This document shows positions 52,669-61,188 of a stretch of DNA of 64,000 nucleotides, one piece after another. The notes beneath the pieces are model-generated. The model did not search any database, had not been told where the DNA came from, and was given only the letters and a program-made list of their open reading frames with translations. Positions within the stretch are counted from its first letter, which is position 1. Every line of letters begins with the position of its first letter. The stretch comes from G963663775 sp963664255 (GTDB lineage Bacteria; Bacillota; Clostridia; Oscillospirales; Butyricicoccaceae): positions 1,054,001-1,118,000 of the forward strand of contig OY760938.1 in assembly GCA_963664255.1 (NCBI GenBank), in the 5' to 3' direction. A program made the translations under genes and the position numbers.

Positions 52669-53535
52669 ATGGATACAACAGCGGAAAAGTTGTCAGTGAA
52701 ATACGCCGATGAAAAAGCACAGTTTCAATCTGCGCTATCAGAATTTTCGCAAACTCTTGAAAGCCAAATTGCCCTTAACGGTGACTGGACTGTTAAAGGC
52801 TTTATAGATGTATTCAGAAATATTTATACAGTATCGCCAGATACAAAAGTTATTTCAAAAATACTTGAATTGCACTTATTTCCTCATTTTCTTGAATTCG
52901 CTCGCTGCTCTGGCTATTCGTTAGAATTGGCAGCTTTCCAAAACTGGTATCCGGATTTAACGTTTGTGAATATTGAAAATCCAGACATAAAATTTGCGGT
53001 TGACTTAAAAACAACCTATGCTGACGAGAAACGCAAGGGGTTCTGCAATGGCTTTACGCTCGGTTCTCACGGTGAGTATTTTATTAACCGTGAAAGCTCA
53101 AAGAACATTCAATACCCGTATAATAAATATAGCGGTCATTTCTGTCTTGGTATTATCTATTCTAGGGCAATATTGACGGCTGAATTTGAAACACGCAAAT
53201 ATTCTATTGAAGAATTAGACAAGATACCATCCGTAATAAATCATTTCACATTTTTTGCTGTTGAGAAGTGGAAAATTGCAAGCGATAAAGGCGGCAGCGG
53301 AAATACGGCGAATATCGGTAGTATCAAGAACATTGCAGATATTCTCAAAGGCAACGGCGTATTTGCAAAGGCTGGTGAGGAAATTTTTGATGACTATTGG
53401 GCGAATTTTGGGAGGATTCAGGTTGAAACGAAGGACAGCAAAAGAAAAGCGATGACTTCGTTTGATGAGTACATAGCATATCGTGGATTATCTCCCGATA
53501 TTAAGACTAAGAAAGTGCCGTCAAGTGAGGTGTAG
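52669..53535 (+). CDS. EcoRV-like type II restriction endonuclease
   Basis: The 288-residue protein matches EcoRV along its length. The PD-(D/E)xK site is P95-D96, D112 and K114 (NWYPDLTF, FAVDLKTTY), with E67 at the EcoRV Glu45 position (KILELHLFP). The DNA-recognition loop GSGNT (209-213, in GGSGNTANIGS) is kept exactly, so the target is very probably GATATC with blunt cleavage. It has about 40 extra residues split between both ends. It lies five bases before its methyltransferase gene, and both are AT-rich relative to the surroundings, suggesting transfer. Confidence 0.92.
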   Translation: MDTTAEKLSVKYADEKAQFQSALSEFSQTLESQIALNGDWTVKGFIDVFRNIYTVSPDTKVISKILELHLFPHFLEFARCSGYSLELAAFQNWYPDLTFVNIENPDIKFAVDLKTTYADEKRKGFCNGFTLGSHGEYFINRESSKNIQYPYNKYSGHFCLGIIYSRAILTAEFETRKYSIEELDKIPSVINHFTFFAVEKWKIASDKGGSGNTANIGSIKNIADILKGNGVFAKAGEEIFDDYWANFGRIQVETKDSKRKAMTSFDEYIAYRGLSPDIKTKKVPSSEV

Positions 53536-53540
53536 GCATA

Positions 53541-54416
53541 ATGAAAGGCGATAAAGTTTTTGTGCCGCCGTTTAAGACGCAAGGAATAAAAACAAAACTT
53601 GTTCCTTTAATTAAAACGACGGTTGATATTGACGATAGCACAACTTGGATAGAGCCATTTATGGGTTCTGCGGTTGTGGGGTTAAACATTGCACCTCACA
53701 ACGCCATTTTTGCAGACTTAAACCCGCATATTGTTGATTTCTATAACCAACTAAAATCGGAAACAATAACTGCTCAAATTGTAAGGGAATTTTTGACAGA
53801 ACAAGGCGCGTTGTTATCTGAAACGAAAGATGAATATTATTATACCGTTCGCGAGCGGTTTAATCGTGAACATAACCCGTTAGATTTTTTGTTTCTTAAC
53901 AGGTCGTGTTTTAATGGCATGATACGTTTTAATAAAAACAACGGCTATAATGTCCCCTATGGACATAAATCAGAAAGATTCGCAAAAGCCTATATTACAA
54001 AAATAGTAAATCAAGTTTCTCATTTTGAAGAAATGGTCAGGAATAATAACTGGACTTTCCATTGCCAGTCTTTTGAGAAAACAATAGCATTGGCGAATGA
54101 AAATGCATTTATCTATTGTGACCCACCTTATATTGGTCGTCACGTCGATTATTACGATAGTTGGAATGAGGAGCAAGAGGAACAATTAAAGAGTTGCCTA
54201 TTGGAAAGCGGTGCAAAGTTCATGCTGTCAACTTGGGATTTTAACCAATATAGGCAAAATCCATATATCAATTCCATATGGAATGGTTATCAAAAGGTAA
54301 CACATGAGCATTTTTATTTTGTAGGCGCAAAGGAAGCAAACCGCAATTCAATGATGGAAGCTCTTTTGATAAACTATTCTGCAGTAGAGCCAGTTGTTAC
54401 AGCTCAAGCGGAATAG
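53541..54416 (+). CDS. EcoRV-like adenine-N6 DNA methyltransferase (Dam/D12 class)
   Basis: The 291-residue methylase starts MKGDKVFVPPFKTQGIKTKL, close to M.EcoRV. It has the SAM motif WIEPFMGSAVVGLN (36-49), the catalytic DPPY at 194-197 (IYCDPPYIGRHVDYYDSW) and the LDFLFLNRSCFNGMIRFN block. It should methylate adenine in GATATC and protect the host from the neighbouring nuclease. The order nuclease then methylase in one transcript is notable because no controller protein gene is present. Confidence 0.94.
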   Translation: MKGDKVFVPPFKTQGIKTKLVPLIKTTVDIDDSTTWIEPFMGSAVVGLNIAPHNAIFADLNPHIVDFYNQLKSETITAQIVREFLTEQGALLSETKDEYYYTVRERFNREHNPLDFLFLNRSCFNGMIRFNKNNGYNVPYGHKSERFAKAYITKIVNQVSHFEEMVRNNNWTFHCQSFEKTIALANENAFIYCDPPYIGRHVDYYDSWNEEQEEQLKSCLLESGAKFMLSTWDFNQYRQNPYINSIWNGYQKVTHEHFYFVGAKEANRNSMMEALLINYSAVEPVVTAQAE

Positions 54417-54427
54417 CGGTGTTGCCC

Positions 54428-54479
54428 TAGAAGCTGTATTCTCAAATTCACCTGTTCTCGTTTATGAATACAGGTTCTA
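54428..54479. mobile_element. MITE, 52-bp internally deleted copy 3
   Basis: The element consists of little more than its ends: TAGAAGCTGTATTC at the left and GAATACAGGTTCTA at the right, with GTTCTCGTTTAT between. The ends match those of copies 1 and 2. It marks the right boundary of the restriction-modification cassette. Confidence 0.7.
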
Positions 54480-54521
54480 CTACGTTACAGTTAAATGTTG
54501 CCGTCAACAAGAAGCGGTGGA

Positions 54522-54761
54522 ATGAATATGTTCAAGAACTTTAAAAAAATCCTTCTGATACTGATTGTGCTGACAGTTGTGTCTGGCACCAGGCATCACA
54601 GGATATACCGAAACGACTGAGCAGTCTGCACTCACCTTTACCGACCTTGATACCGTATCAAATCTATGCCGAGGACGCCATGTACTGGAATCTGTACAAC
54701 GGGTTTATCAGCGGCACAGACGGAAAAGTGAACCCCAAAAGCGAGCTTACCCGTTGGCAGT
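54522..54761 (+). pseudogene. SLH-domain protein gene remnant, cut by IS256
   Basis: The ATG at 54522 opens a signal-peptide-like start MNMFKNFKKILLILIVLTVV. After a frameshift the sequence reads GITGYTETTEQSALTFTDLD, and after a second shift YAEDAMYWNLYNGFISGTDG followed by KVNPKSELTRWQ, which is an SLH repeat. The IS256-family element interrupts the conserved TRAQ position. The other half resumes at 56126 as VVVLLRLLQ. Two frameshifts show decay independent of the insertion. Confidence 0.75.
54754..54761. repeat. 8-bp target duplication of IS256 copy 1, left
   Basis: TTGGCAGT is repeated exactly at 56126-56133, the 8-bp duplication expected for an IS256-family insertion. Confidence 0.85.
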
Positions 54762-56125
54762 GAGACTGTCCTGAATTTTGTGTTTCTGCTCTGTGCGGCA
54801 AGAAATAAAACGAGTGTTTAACTGGCAAGTTGTTCCGCGAACAGCACCTGCAGCTGTGCCAGCACCAAATCCCAGCTGCGCTGACGTTGTGTCCACTTTT
54901 TCTGGATTTTGTCCTGTGCGAGCCACAGCATTTTCAGCAAACTTTGGTCGGTGGGAAATACTGCTTTTGTCTTGGTAACCTTGCGAAATTGGCGGTGCAG
55001 TCCTTCGATGCAGTTGGTGGTATAGATAATTTTTCGCACCTCTGGAGGGTAGTTGAAGAAAGTACTTAGGCAGTCCCAATTATTTTCCCAACTACGAATC
55101 GAGCTTGGGTATTTAGCACCCCATTTGTCTTTCATCGTCATTAGGTTATCCAGCGCAAGCTCTTCTGATACAGCACCATAAACGGTTTTCAGGTCTTGCA
55201 CGAATTCTTTGATGTCTTTATAGCTGACATATCGTGTGGAAGAACGAATTTGATGCACAATACAACGCTGAATCTGTGCCTTTGGGAATGCCGCACCAAT
55301 CGCTTCTTTGAATCCAGTTAGTCCGTCTACACAGAACATGCAAACCGTTTTCACACCACGGTTTTTCAGCTCATTCAGAACTGACAGCCAGAACTTGCTG
55401 GATTCATTTGCGCCGACATAAATGCCTAAAATCTCTTTGTATCCGTCTAAATTCATGCCTAAAACCACGTAAGCTGCCTTACTGACAACTGTTTTGTCTT
55501 CACGCACTTTGTAGTGAATCGCATCCATAAAAACAAACGGATACACCTCATCTAATGGTCTGGACTGCCACTCTGTCACGAGTGGCAGCACTTTGTCTGT
55601 AATCCGGCTGACAAGCTCTGCGGACACCTCCACGCCGTACAATTCCTGAATCTGATCATGAATATCACGAGTAGACATCCCAGCTGCATATAGCCCCAAA
55701 ACGTTTTCTTCTAAACCTGTGATATTTCGTTCGTGTTTTGTAATGATTTTCGGCTCATATTCACCGTTTCGATCCCGAGGGATCGAAAGCTCTACAGGTC
55801 CCAGTTCTGATTTCACGGTCTTCTTGGAATACCCATTGCGGTGGTTATCTGTCTGCTTGGCAGATACATCGCTTTTGGCATAGCCGAGTTGTTCTTCCAG
55901 TTCGGCTTCCATCGCACCCTGCAGCACTTCCTTAAACATTTCCCGTAACAAATCCAGCACTTCGGTGGTACTGTTAGGGTTAGCTTCCCGAATGAGTTGT
56001 TTGACCACTTCTTTTGGTATCACAGACATATAAAATGCTCCTTTGCAGTAAGTTTTAGATCTATTTCTATCCTTACCGCTTACGAGCATCTTTAAAACCA
56101 GAAACACAAAATTATTTATAGTCTC
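54762..56125 (-). mobile_element. IS256-family insertion sequence, copy 1
   Basis: The 1364-bp element has 25-bp imperfect inverted ends (GAGACTGTCCTGAATTTTGT at the left; GAGACTATAAATAATTTTGT read inward from the right) and one transposase gene. It interrupts an SLH pseudogene. A near-identical copy lies at 58056-59418. Confidence 0.93.
54818..56029 (-). CDS. IS256-family (mutator-type) transposase, copy 1
   Basis: The 403-residue transposase has the family signature region with catalytic Asp in VFMDAIHYKVRED and CVDGLTGFKEAI, and the late IIYTTNCIEGLHRQFRKVTK block with the catalytic Glu. The start at 56029 (MSVIPKEVVKQL) follows AAAGGAG. The gene is intact. It differs from copy 2 by at least two residues (Val3/Met3 and Asp/Glu in KQTDN/KQTEN). 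Confidence 0.95.
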   Translation of the reverse strand: MSVIPKEVVKQLIREANPNSTTEVLDLLREMFKEVLQGAMEAELEEQLGYAKSDVSAKQTDNHRNGYSKKTVKSELGPVELSIPRDRNGEYEPKIITKHERNITGLEENVLGLYAAGMSTRDIHDQIQELYGVEVSAELVSRITDKVLPLVTEWQSRPLDEVYPFVFMDAIHYKVREDKTVVSKAAYVVLGMNLDGYKEILGIYVGANESSKFWLSVLNELKNRGVKTVCMFCVDGLTGFKEAIGAAFPKAQIQRCIVHQIRSSTRYVSYKDIKEFVQDLKTVYGAVSEELALDNLMTMKDKWGAKYPSSIRSWENNWDCLSTFFNYPPEVRKIIYTTNCIEGLHRQFRKVTKTKAVFPTDQSLLKMLWLAQDKIQKKWTQRQRSWDLVLAQLQVLFAEQLAS

Positions 56126-56262
56126 TTGGCAGTGTGTGGTAGTTCTATTGAGATTGCTGCAAAAATCAGACTTGATTGATACCCGTACAACCCTATAAAA
56201 CCCAGTACCTTTCATCTGCAAAAAGACGCTTTCCATCGGTGCGTAAAAAATGCGTTTCATTT
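56126..56262 (+). pseudogene. Distal remnant of the SLH gene
   Basis: The bases right of the IS256 duplication continue the SLH repeat as WQ-CVVVLLRLLQKSDLIDTRTT and stop at about 56200. The rest up to the next promoter shows no gene. Confidence 0.5.
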
Positions 56263-56284
56263 GCTGATTTTTGGGGATATTTCA

Positions 56285-56313
56285 TTGCAGTCGCTCGGCA
56301 GATGTAGTATACT
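56285..56313 (+). promoter_or_regulatory. Predicted promoter of the DUF4157 protein gene
   Basis: TTGCAG, 17 bases and TATACT, the same -35 and -10 hexamers and spacing as the anfO-side promoter at 10823, lie 150 bases before the gene start. Confidence 0.6.
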
Positions 56314-56462
56314 GTAAAAATAGGTTTTTTTTCTATATGAATCCAGATTCAGTAAGCTTCGGTGTGTTGTCGCGCACATCGGGAATCCACTACTGCATAT
56401 TTGTGCACACACCGAAACAAGCCATTTTAGCAACCATAAAACCATGAGAAGGAGTTTTTTGT

Positions 56463-58040
56463 ATGCACCATAAGCTGCAAAAGAACGAAGTGCAATCGCT
56501 TGCTCATTCGAATTCTTTTATGCGCAATCCATATGTGAGCAATATTTCAGATGATTTTCGCGTGACACATCGAGATAACAACACTGCCACTGTGCAGCTG
56601 CGGCAGATGCAGCGCAATCAGCAGGAAACACCATCCGCACCATGGTCAAGACCCAATCACACCGGCATTCCGAATCCATTAAAGCAAGAGTTTGAGCAAA
56701 AGTCTGGATTTTCGTTCGATGATGTACATGTACAGTATAACTCGGATAAGCCAGAGCAGCTGCAGGCGCTCGCCTATACACAGGGCTCGGAGATACATAT
56801 TGCACCAGGACAAGAACAGCATTTGCGGCATGAGCTTGGGCATGTGGTGCAGCAAAAGCAAGGGGTGGTACCGCCAACCGGAACACGAAATCATCAACCG
56901 TTAAATACGAACCCTGCGCTGGAGCGCGCGGCGGATAAGATTGCGCAGCCCCCCCCTTTGCAGCGCGCAGAAAATACAGCCGCAGCACCATTGCAATGCA
57001 AGGCTGCCGCAGATGCAGCGATTCAGTTAAAAACGACCTGTACCATTCATGCAAATGATGGCAGCCAAGTGACAGGGGAAAGCAGCAATGGCGCTGGCAC
57101 GAAGAGTCTGATGCAGCAATGGCCAACTGTTTTTGAAAAATTCAATCAGCTGAGTTCTAAGGAAATGCCGTCCTCTGATAGTGATGACACCTATACAAGA
57201 ACCCCTTTTATGTGTGCCGAACCCAATGCTTTGGCGAAATTGCTGAACCAACATGCGGTTGACGCAGAACATCCTGTCACCAAGGATTGGATGAAACATC
57301 TCACATTAGATGACGCGATTGATGGCAAAACAAATGCTCCCATCCCACCCTGTGCCGTTTGTCAGCAATGGGTAGGGGGTGCTTCTCCTTCGTTTAACCT
57401 AAAGGATACCGTGATTCCCAGCGAGCCCATTCAAAGCAAATACCAGGAGCAGGCGGACGAGGACGCAGCAAGGCAGCAACAGCAAGAAGCAATCCTCTTG
57501 GATAATGTTAGCCGTTATTTGGAAAATGGATTTGAGCAAGGATGTACCTTTGACCGTTCTGGGTCGATAGAAATCGGCTTGCGGACTTTTATTCTGGACA
57601 ATGGAAATTTAATTTCGGATGCTACCGGTTTATTGCCTGCGCACAATTCTGCATGGCACGATATTATTCATAAAAACAACGCCCCTGTGTTTGTTGCAGC
57701 TGCCGATTCACTATGGGCAGACTTATTGATGGCAAAATCGGCTTATCTTAACAAAGAACGCACCCTGAATGCAGCAAAAACAAAAATCTCCGAACTATTG
57801 GCAACATATAAGCAACAATGTACAACTGCGAACACCGAAAAGAAAACGTTAGCAATTCAATTTATCAAAGACAACCAAGCATTTTTGGATGAGGAGGTTG
57901 ATCATGTTCGTGGGGATATGATTTTTAGTCCCATCACTTTGGGTTCGTATGCTGAGGAACCCATATCATCCATTACCATGTATGAGGATGGACGGATTGC
58001 CGTGGATTTTGAATGCGGAGATTATGTGGTATATCCATAA
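56463..58040 (+). CDS. DUF4157 protein with YwqJ-type deaminase motif, candidate injection-system effector
   Basis: The 525-residue protein has three parts. Residues about 55-165 form a DUF4157 domain (IPNPLKQEFEQKSGFSFDDV, HVQYNSDKP, then HELGHVVQQ at 123-131), a region that marks many cargo proteins of extracellular contractile injection systems. After a Pro/Ala-rich linker, residues about 190-310 carry a zinc-deaminase pattern, CAEPNAL (Cys251, Glu253) and PPCAVC (Cys297, Cys300), like the YwqJ-type toxin deaminases. The last 210 residues are not recognised. No signal peptide is present. AAGGAG precedes the ATG. No immunity or injection-system genes are visible nearby. Enzymatic activity and delivery are inferences. 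Confidence 0.75.
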   Translation: MHHKLQKNEVQSLAHSNSFMRNPYVSNISDDFRVTHRDNNTATVQLRQMQRNQQETPSAPWSRPNHTGIPNPLKQEFEQKSGFSFDDVHVQYNSDKPEQLQALAYTQGSEIHIAPGQEQHLRHELGHVVQQKQGVVPPTGTRNHQPLNTNPALERAADKIAQPPPLQRAENTAAAPLQCKAAADAAIQLKTTCTIHANDGSQVTGESSNGAGTKSLMQQWPTVFEKFNQLSSKEMPSSDSDDTYTRTPFMCAEPNALAKLLNQHAVDAEHPVTKDWMKHLTLDDAIDGKTNAPIPPCAVCQQWVGGASPSFNLKDTVIPSEPIQSKYQEQADEDAARQQQQEAILLDNVSRYLENGFEQGCTFDRSGSIEIGLRTFILDNGNLISDATGLLPAHNSAWHDIIHKNNAPVFVAAADSLWADLLMAKSAYLNKERTLNAAKTKISELLATYKQQCTTANTEKKTLAIQFIKDNQAFLDEEVDHVRGDMIFSPITLGSYAEEPISSITMYEDGRIAVDFECGDYVVYP

Positions 58041-58047
58041 ACGCAAA

Positions 58048-58055
58048 AAATATTG
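58048..58055. repeat. 8-bp target duplication of IS256 copy 2, left
   Basis: AAATATTG is repeated exactly at 59419-59426 across the element. Confidence 0.85.
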
Positions 58056-59418
58056 GAGACTGTCCTGAATTTTGTGTTTCCGCTCCGTGCGGCAAGAAAT
58101 AAAACGAGGGTTTAGCTGGCAAGTTGTTCCGCGAACAGCACCTGCAGCTGTGCCAGCACCAAATCCCAGCTGCGCTGACGTTGTGTCCACTTTTTCTGGA
58201 TTTTGTCCTGTGCGAGCCACAGCATTTTCAGCAAACTTTGGTCGGTGGGAAATACTGCTTTTGTCTTGGTAACCTTGCGAAATTGGCGGTGCAGTCCTTC
58301 GATGCAGTTGGTGGTATAGATAATTTTTCGCACCTCTGGAGGGTAGTTGAAGAAAGTACTTAGGCAGTCCCAATTATTTTCCCAACTACGAATCGAGCTT
58401 GGGTATTTAGCACCCCATTTGTCTTTCATCGTCATTAGGTTATCCAGCGCAAGCTCTTCTGATACCGCACCATAAACGGTTTTCAGGTCTTGTACGAATT
58501 CTTTGATGTCTTTATAGCTGACATATCGTGTGGAAGAACGAATTTGATGCACAATACAACGTTGAATCTGTGCCTTTGGGAATGCCGCACCAATCGCTTC
58601 TTTGAATCCAGTTAGTCCGTCTACACAGAACATGCAAACCGTTTTCACACCACGGTTTTTCAGCTCATTCAGAACTGACAGCCAGAACTTGCTGGATTCA
58701 TTTGCGCCGACATAAATGCCTAAAATCTCTTTGTATCCGTCTAAATTCATGCCTAAAACCACGTAAGCTGCTTTACTGACAACTGTTTTGTCTTCACGCA
58801 CTTTGTAGTGAATCGCATCCATAAAAACGAACGGATATACCTCATCTAATGGTCTGGACTGCCACTCTGTCACGAGTGGCAGCACTTTGTCCGTAATACG
58901 GCTGACAAGCTCTGCGGACACCTCCACGCCGTACAACTCCTGAATCTGATCATGAATATCACGAGTAGACATCCCAGCTGCATATAGCCCCAAAACGTTT
59001 TCTTCTAAACCTGTGATATTTCGTTCGTGTTTTGTAATGATTTTCGGCTCATATTCACCGTTTCGATCCCGAGGGATCGAAAGCTCTACAGGTCCCAGTT
59101 CTGATTTCACCGTCTTCTTGGAATAGCCGTTGCGGTGGTTCTCTGTCTGCTTGGCAGACACATCGCTTTTGGCATAGCCGAGTTGTTCTTCCAGTTCTGC
59201 TTCCATCGCACCCTGCAGCACTTCCTTAAACATTTCCCGTAACAAATCCAGCACTTCGGTGGTACTGTTAGGGTTAGCTTCCCGAATGAGTTGTTTGACC
59301 ACTTCTTTTGGTATCATAGACATATAAAATGCTCCTTTGCAGTAAGTTTTAGATCTATTTCTATCCTTACCGCTCCGGAGCATGTTTAAACTAGAAACAC
59401 AAAATTATTTATAGTCTC
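58056..59418 (-). mobile_element. IS256-family insertion sequence, copy 2
   Basis: The 1363-bp element has the same ends as copy 1 and an exact 8-bp duplication. It landed between the stop codon of the DUF4157 gene and that gene's terminator. Confidence 0.93.
58112..59323 (-). CDS. IS256-family transposase, copy 2
   Basis: The 403-residue mutator-type transposase (MSMIPKEVVKQL start, AAAGGAG upstream) is almost identical to the product of 54818-56029, including all catalytic blocks. Silent differences along the DNA show the two copies are not the result of a very recent duplication of one another. Confidence 0.95.
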   Translation of the reverse strand: MSMIPKEVVKQLIREANPNSTTEVLDLLREMFKEVLQGAMEAELEEQLGYAKSDVSAKQTENHRNGYSKKTVKSELGPVELSIPRDRNGEYEPKIITKHERNITGLEENVLGLYAAGMSTRDIHDQIQELYGVEVSAELVSRITDKVLPLVTEWQSRPLDEVYPFVFMDAIHYKVREDKTVVSKAAYVVLGMNLDGYKEILGIYVGANESSKFWLSVLNELKNRGVKTVCMFCVDGLTGFKEAIGAAFPKAQIQRCIVHQIRSSTRYVSYKDIKEFVQDLKTVYGAVSEELALDNLMTMKDKWGAKYPSSIRSWENNWDCLSTFFNYPPEVRKIIYTTNCIEGLHRQFRKVTKTKAVFPTDQSLLKMLWLAQDKIQKKWTQRQRSWDLVLAQLQVLFAEQLAS

Positions 59419-59432
59419 AAATATTGCATTGC

Positions 59433-59456
59433 AACAAGGGGATTTATCCCCTTGTT
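59433..59456. repeat. Left direct repeat of IS1182 copy 2 (a terminator hairpin)
   Basis: The 24 bases AACAAGGGGAT-TT-ATCCCCTTGTT form a terminator hairpin and are repeated exactly at 61028-61051, where they are followed by TTTC. Removing both IS elements restores one terminator about 20 bases after the DUF4157 stop. Confidence 0.9.
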
Positions 59457-61027
59457 CAGCCTGTAGACAAAAGGGTCGAAGCACCTCTGGAATTATGGTA
59501 TAATTAAACCATAAGGACAGGGGTGTTTTTGATGTATATAAAAAAGGACAGAGGACAGCAAAAACAAATAAAATTTGTAAGCATAGAAGATTTGGTACCG
59601 AAAGACCACATTTTAAGGGACATCGACAGAGCGATTGATTTTAATTTCATATATGACGAAGTAAAAGGACTGTATTCCGAAATAGAATGGGGCAAACCGG
59701 GAATCGACCCGGTAGCACTGTTTAAAATAGTGTTCATACAATACTTATTCGGAATCCGCAGTATGCGGCAGACCATTAAAGAGATAGAAGTAAATATGGC
59801 ATACCGCTGGTTCATCGGGTATGATATCGGAGAGAAAATCCCCCACTTTTCTACGTTCGGAAAGAACTACACACGCCGATTTGAAGGAACAGATGTGTTT
59901 GAACGAATATTCACACATATTTTGAATGAAGCGGTGGATTGCGGATTTGTGGATGCAAGCGCGATATTCATAGACGGTACGCACATAAAGGCAAGTGCAA
60001 ACAAGAAAAAGAGCCAGCCTGCGGAAATTGAAATTCAGGCAAGAAGCTACCAAAAGCAGTTAGATGAGGAAATCGCAAAAGACCGGGGACTGCACGGAAA
60101 AAAGCCGCTGAAAAAGGATGACGGCAATGACGATGACCAACCGCCCACACCTCCGGCAACAAAAACAATCGCGCAAAGCAAAACAGATCCAGAGTGCGGA
60201 ATGTTCCACAAGGGAGAACATGAAAAGCAGTTTGCCTATGTAGCGAATACCGCATGTGACAAACACAATTTTATACTGGACTTTGTACTGGGTGCAGGAA
60301 ATATTCATGACAGCATGATGTTCAGCAGTGTATATGAAAAGGTTTTAAAAAAGTTTCCGGAAATACAGGCTGTTGCGGTAGATGCAGGATACAAAACTCC
60401 GGCAATTATGAAAGAAATCATTGACAGTGAAAAAATTCCTTGTGTGCCATACAAACGTCCAATGACGAAAAAAGGATTCTTTAAAAAGTATGACTTTGTG
60501 TATGATGAATATTTTGACTGTGTGTTGTGCCCAAACAAGCAGGCCCTAACATATTCTACAACCAATCGGGAAGGATACCGTGAATACAAAAGCAACACTG
60601 AAATTTGCAAAAATTGTCCTATGCGTTCCCAGTGTACAGAAAGCAAAGCCTGTCAAAAGGTTGTAACCCGGCATATTTGGGAGCCATACATGGAACTTGC
60701 TGAGGATTACCGGCATACTCCCGAGTATCGGGACATTTACAAGTTAAGAAGCGAAACCATTGAGCGTGTTTTTGCCGATGCAAAAGAGAAACATGCCATG
60801 CGTTATACTCAGCTACGTGGACTGCAAAAGGTGAAAATGCAGGTCACGCTTACTTTCGCGTGCATGAATTTAAAAAAGCTGGCGACATGGAAGCGAAGAA
60901 CGGGCATGCTGCCGCCACCTTTACAACACTTTATCAATCAATTGGCCTATTTCTATTGCTTGTTTCTAAATACAAATCAAAAAGGTACTCTACGCGTTGC
61001 GTAAAGTACCTTTTTGTCGACGGTCTG
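59457..61027 (+). mobile_element. IS1182-family insertion sequence, copy 2
   Basis: The element is 1571 bp, the same as copy 1 at 19731-21301 but inverted relative to it. The ends read CAGCCTGTAGACAAAAGGG and, inward from the right, CAGACCGTCGACAAAAAGG. Confidence 0.93.
59523..61004 (+). CDS. IS1182-family transposase, copy 2
   Basis: The 493-residue transposase is identical in sequence to the product of 19754-21235, with the same catalytic and Cys-rich blocks. Identity across the whole protein indicates very recent movement. Confidence 0.95.
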   Translation: MFLMYIKKDRGQQKQIKFVSIEDLVPKDHILRDIDRAIDFNFIYDEVKGLYSEIEWGKPGIDPVALFKIVFIQYLFGIRSMRQTIKEIEVNMAYRWFIGYDIGEKIPHFSTFGKNYTRRFEGTDVFERIFTHILNEAVDCGFVDASAIFIDGTHIKASANKKKSQPAEIEIQARSYQKQLDEEIAKDRGLHGKKPLKKDDGNDDDQPPTPPATKTIAQSKTDPECGMFHKGEHEKQFAYVANTACDKHNFILDFVLGAGNIHDSMMFSSVYEKVLKKFPEIQAVAVDAGYKTPAIMKEIIDSEKIPCVPYKRPMTKKGFFKKYDFVYDEYFDCVLCPNKQALTYSTTNREGYREYKSNTEICKNCPMRSQCTESKACQKVVTRHIWEPYMELAEDYRHTPEYRDIYKLRSETIERVFADAKEKHAMRYTQLRGLQKVKMQVTLTFACMNLKKLATWKRRTGMLPPPLQHFINQLAYFYCLFLNTNQKGTLRVA

Positions 61028-61051
61028 AACAAGGGGATTTATCCCCTTGTT
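61028..61051. repeat. Right direct repeat of IS1182 copy 2 (terminator hairpin)
   Basis: This exact copy of 59433-59456 is followed by TTTC and so remains a functional-looking terminator. Confidence 0.9.
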
Positions 61052-61058
61052 TTTCTTT

Positions 61059-61092
61059 GACAAGCGCAGTGACAGAGATGCACTGCGCTTGT
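61059..61092. repeat. 13-bp perfect inverted repeat
   Basis: GACAAGCGCAGTG (61059-61071) and CACTGCGCTTGTC (61080-61092) flank an eight-base loop, just past the IS1182 copy. No T-run follows on either strand. It may terminate or stabilise the GNAT transcript on the minus strand. Confidence 0.55.
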
Positions 61093-61188
61093 CTGCTGTT
61101 CTATACCGCATTCGATGCAATCACACGCGAAACATTTCCGCAATATTCCATGTTCTCCACACGCTTTATATGCTATTCGGTGCTAAGG

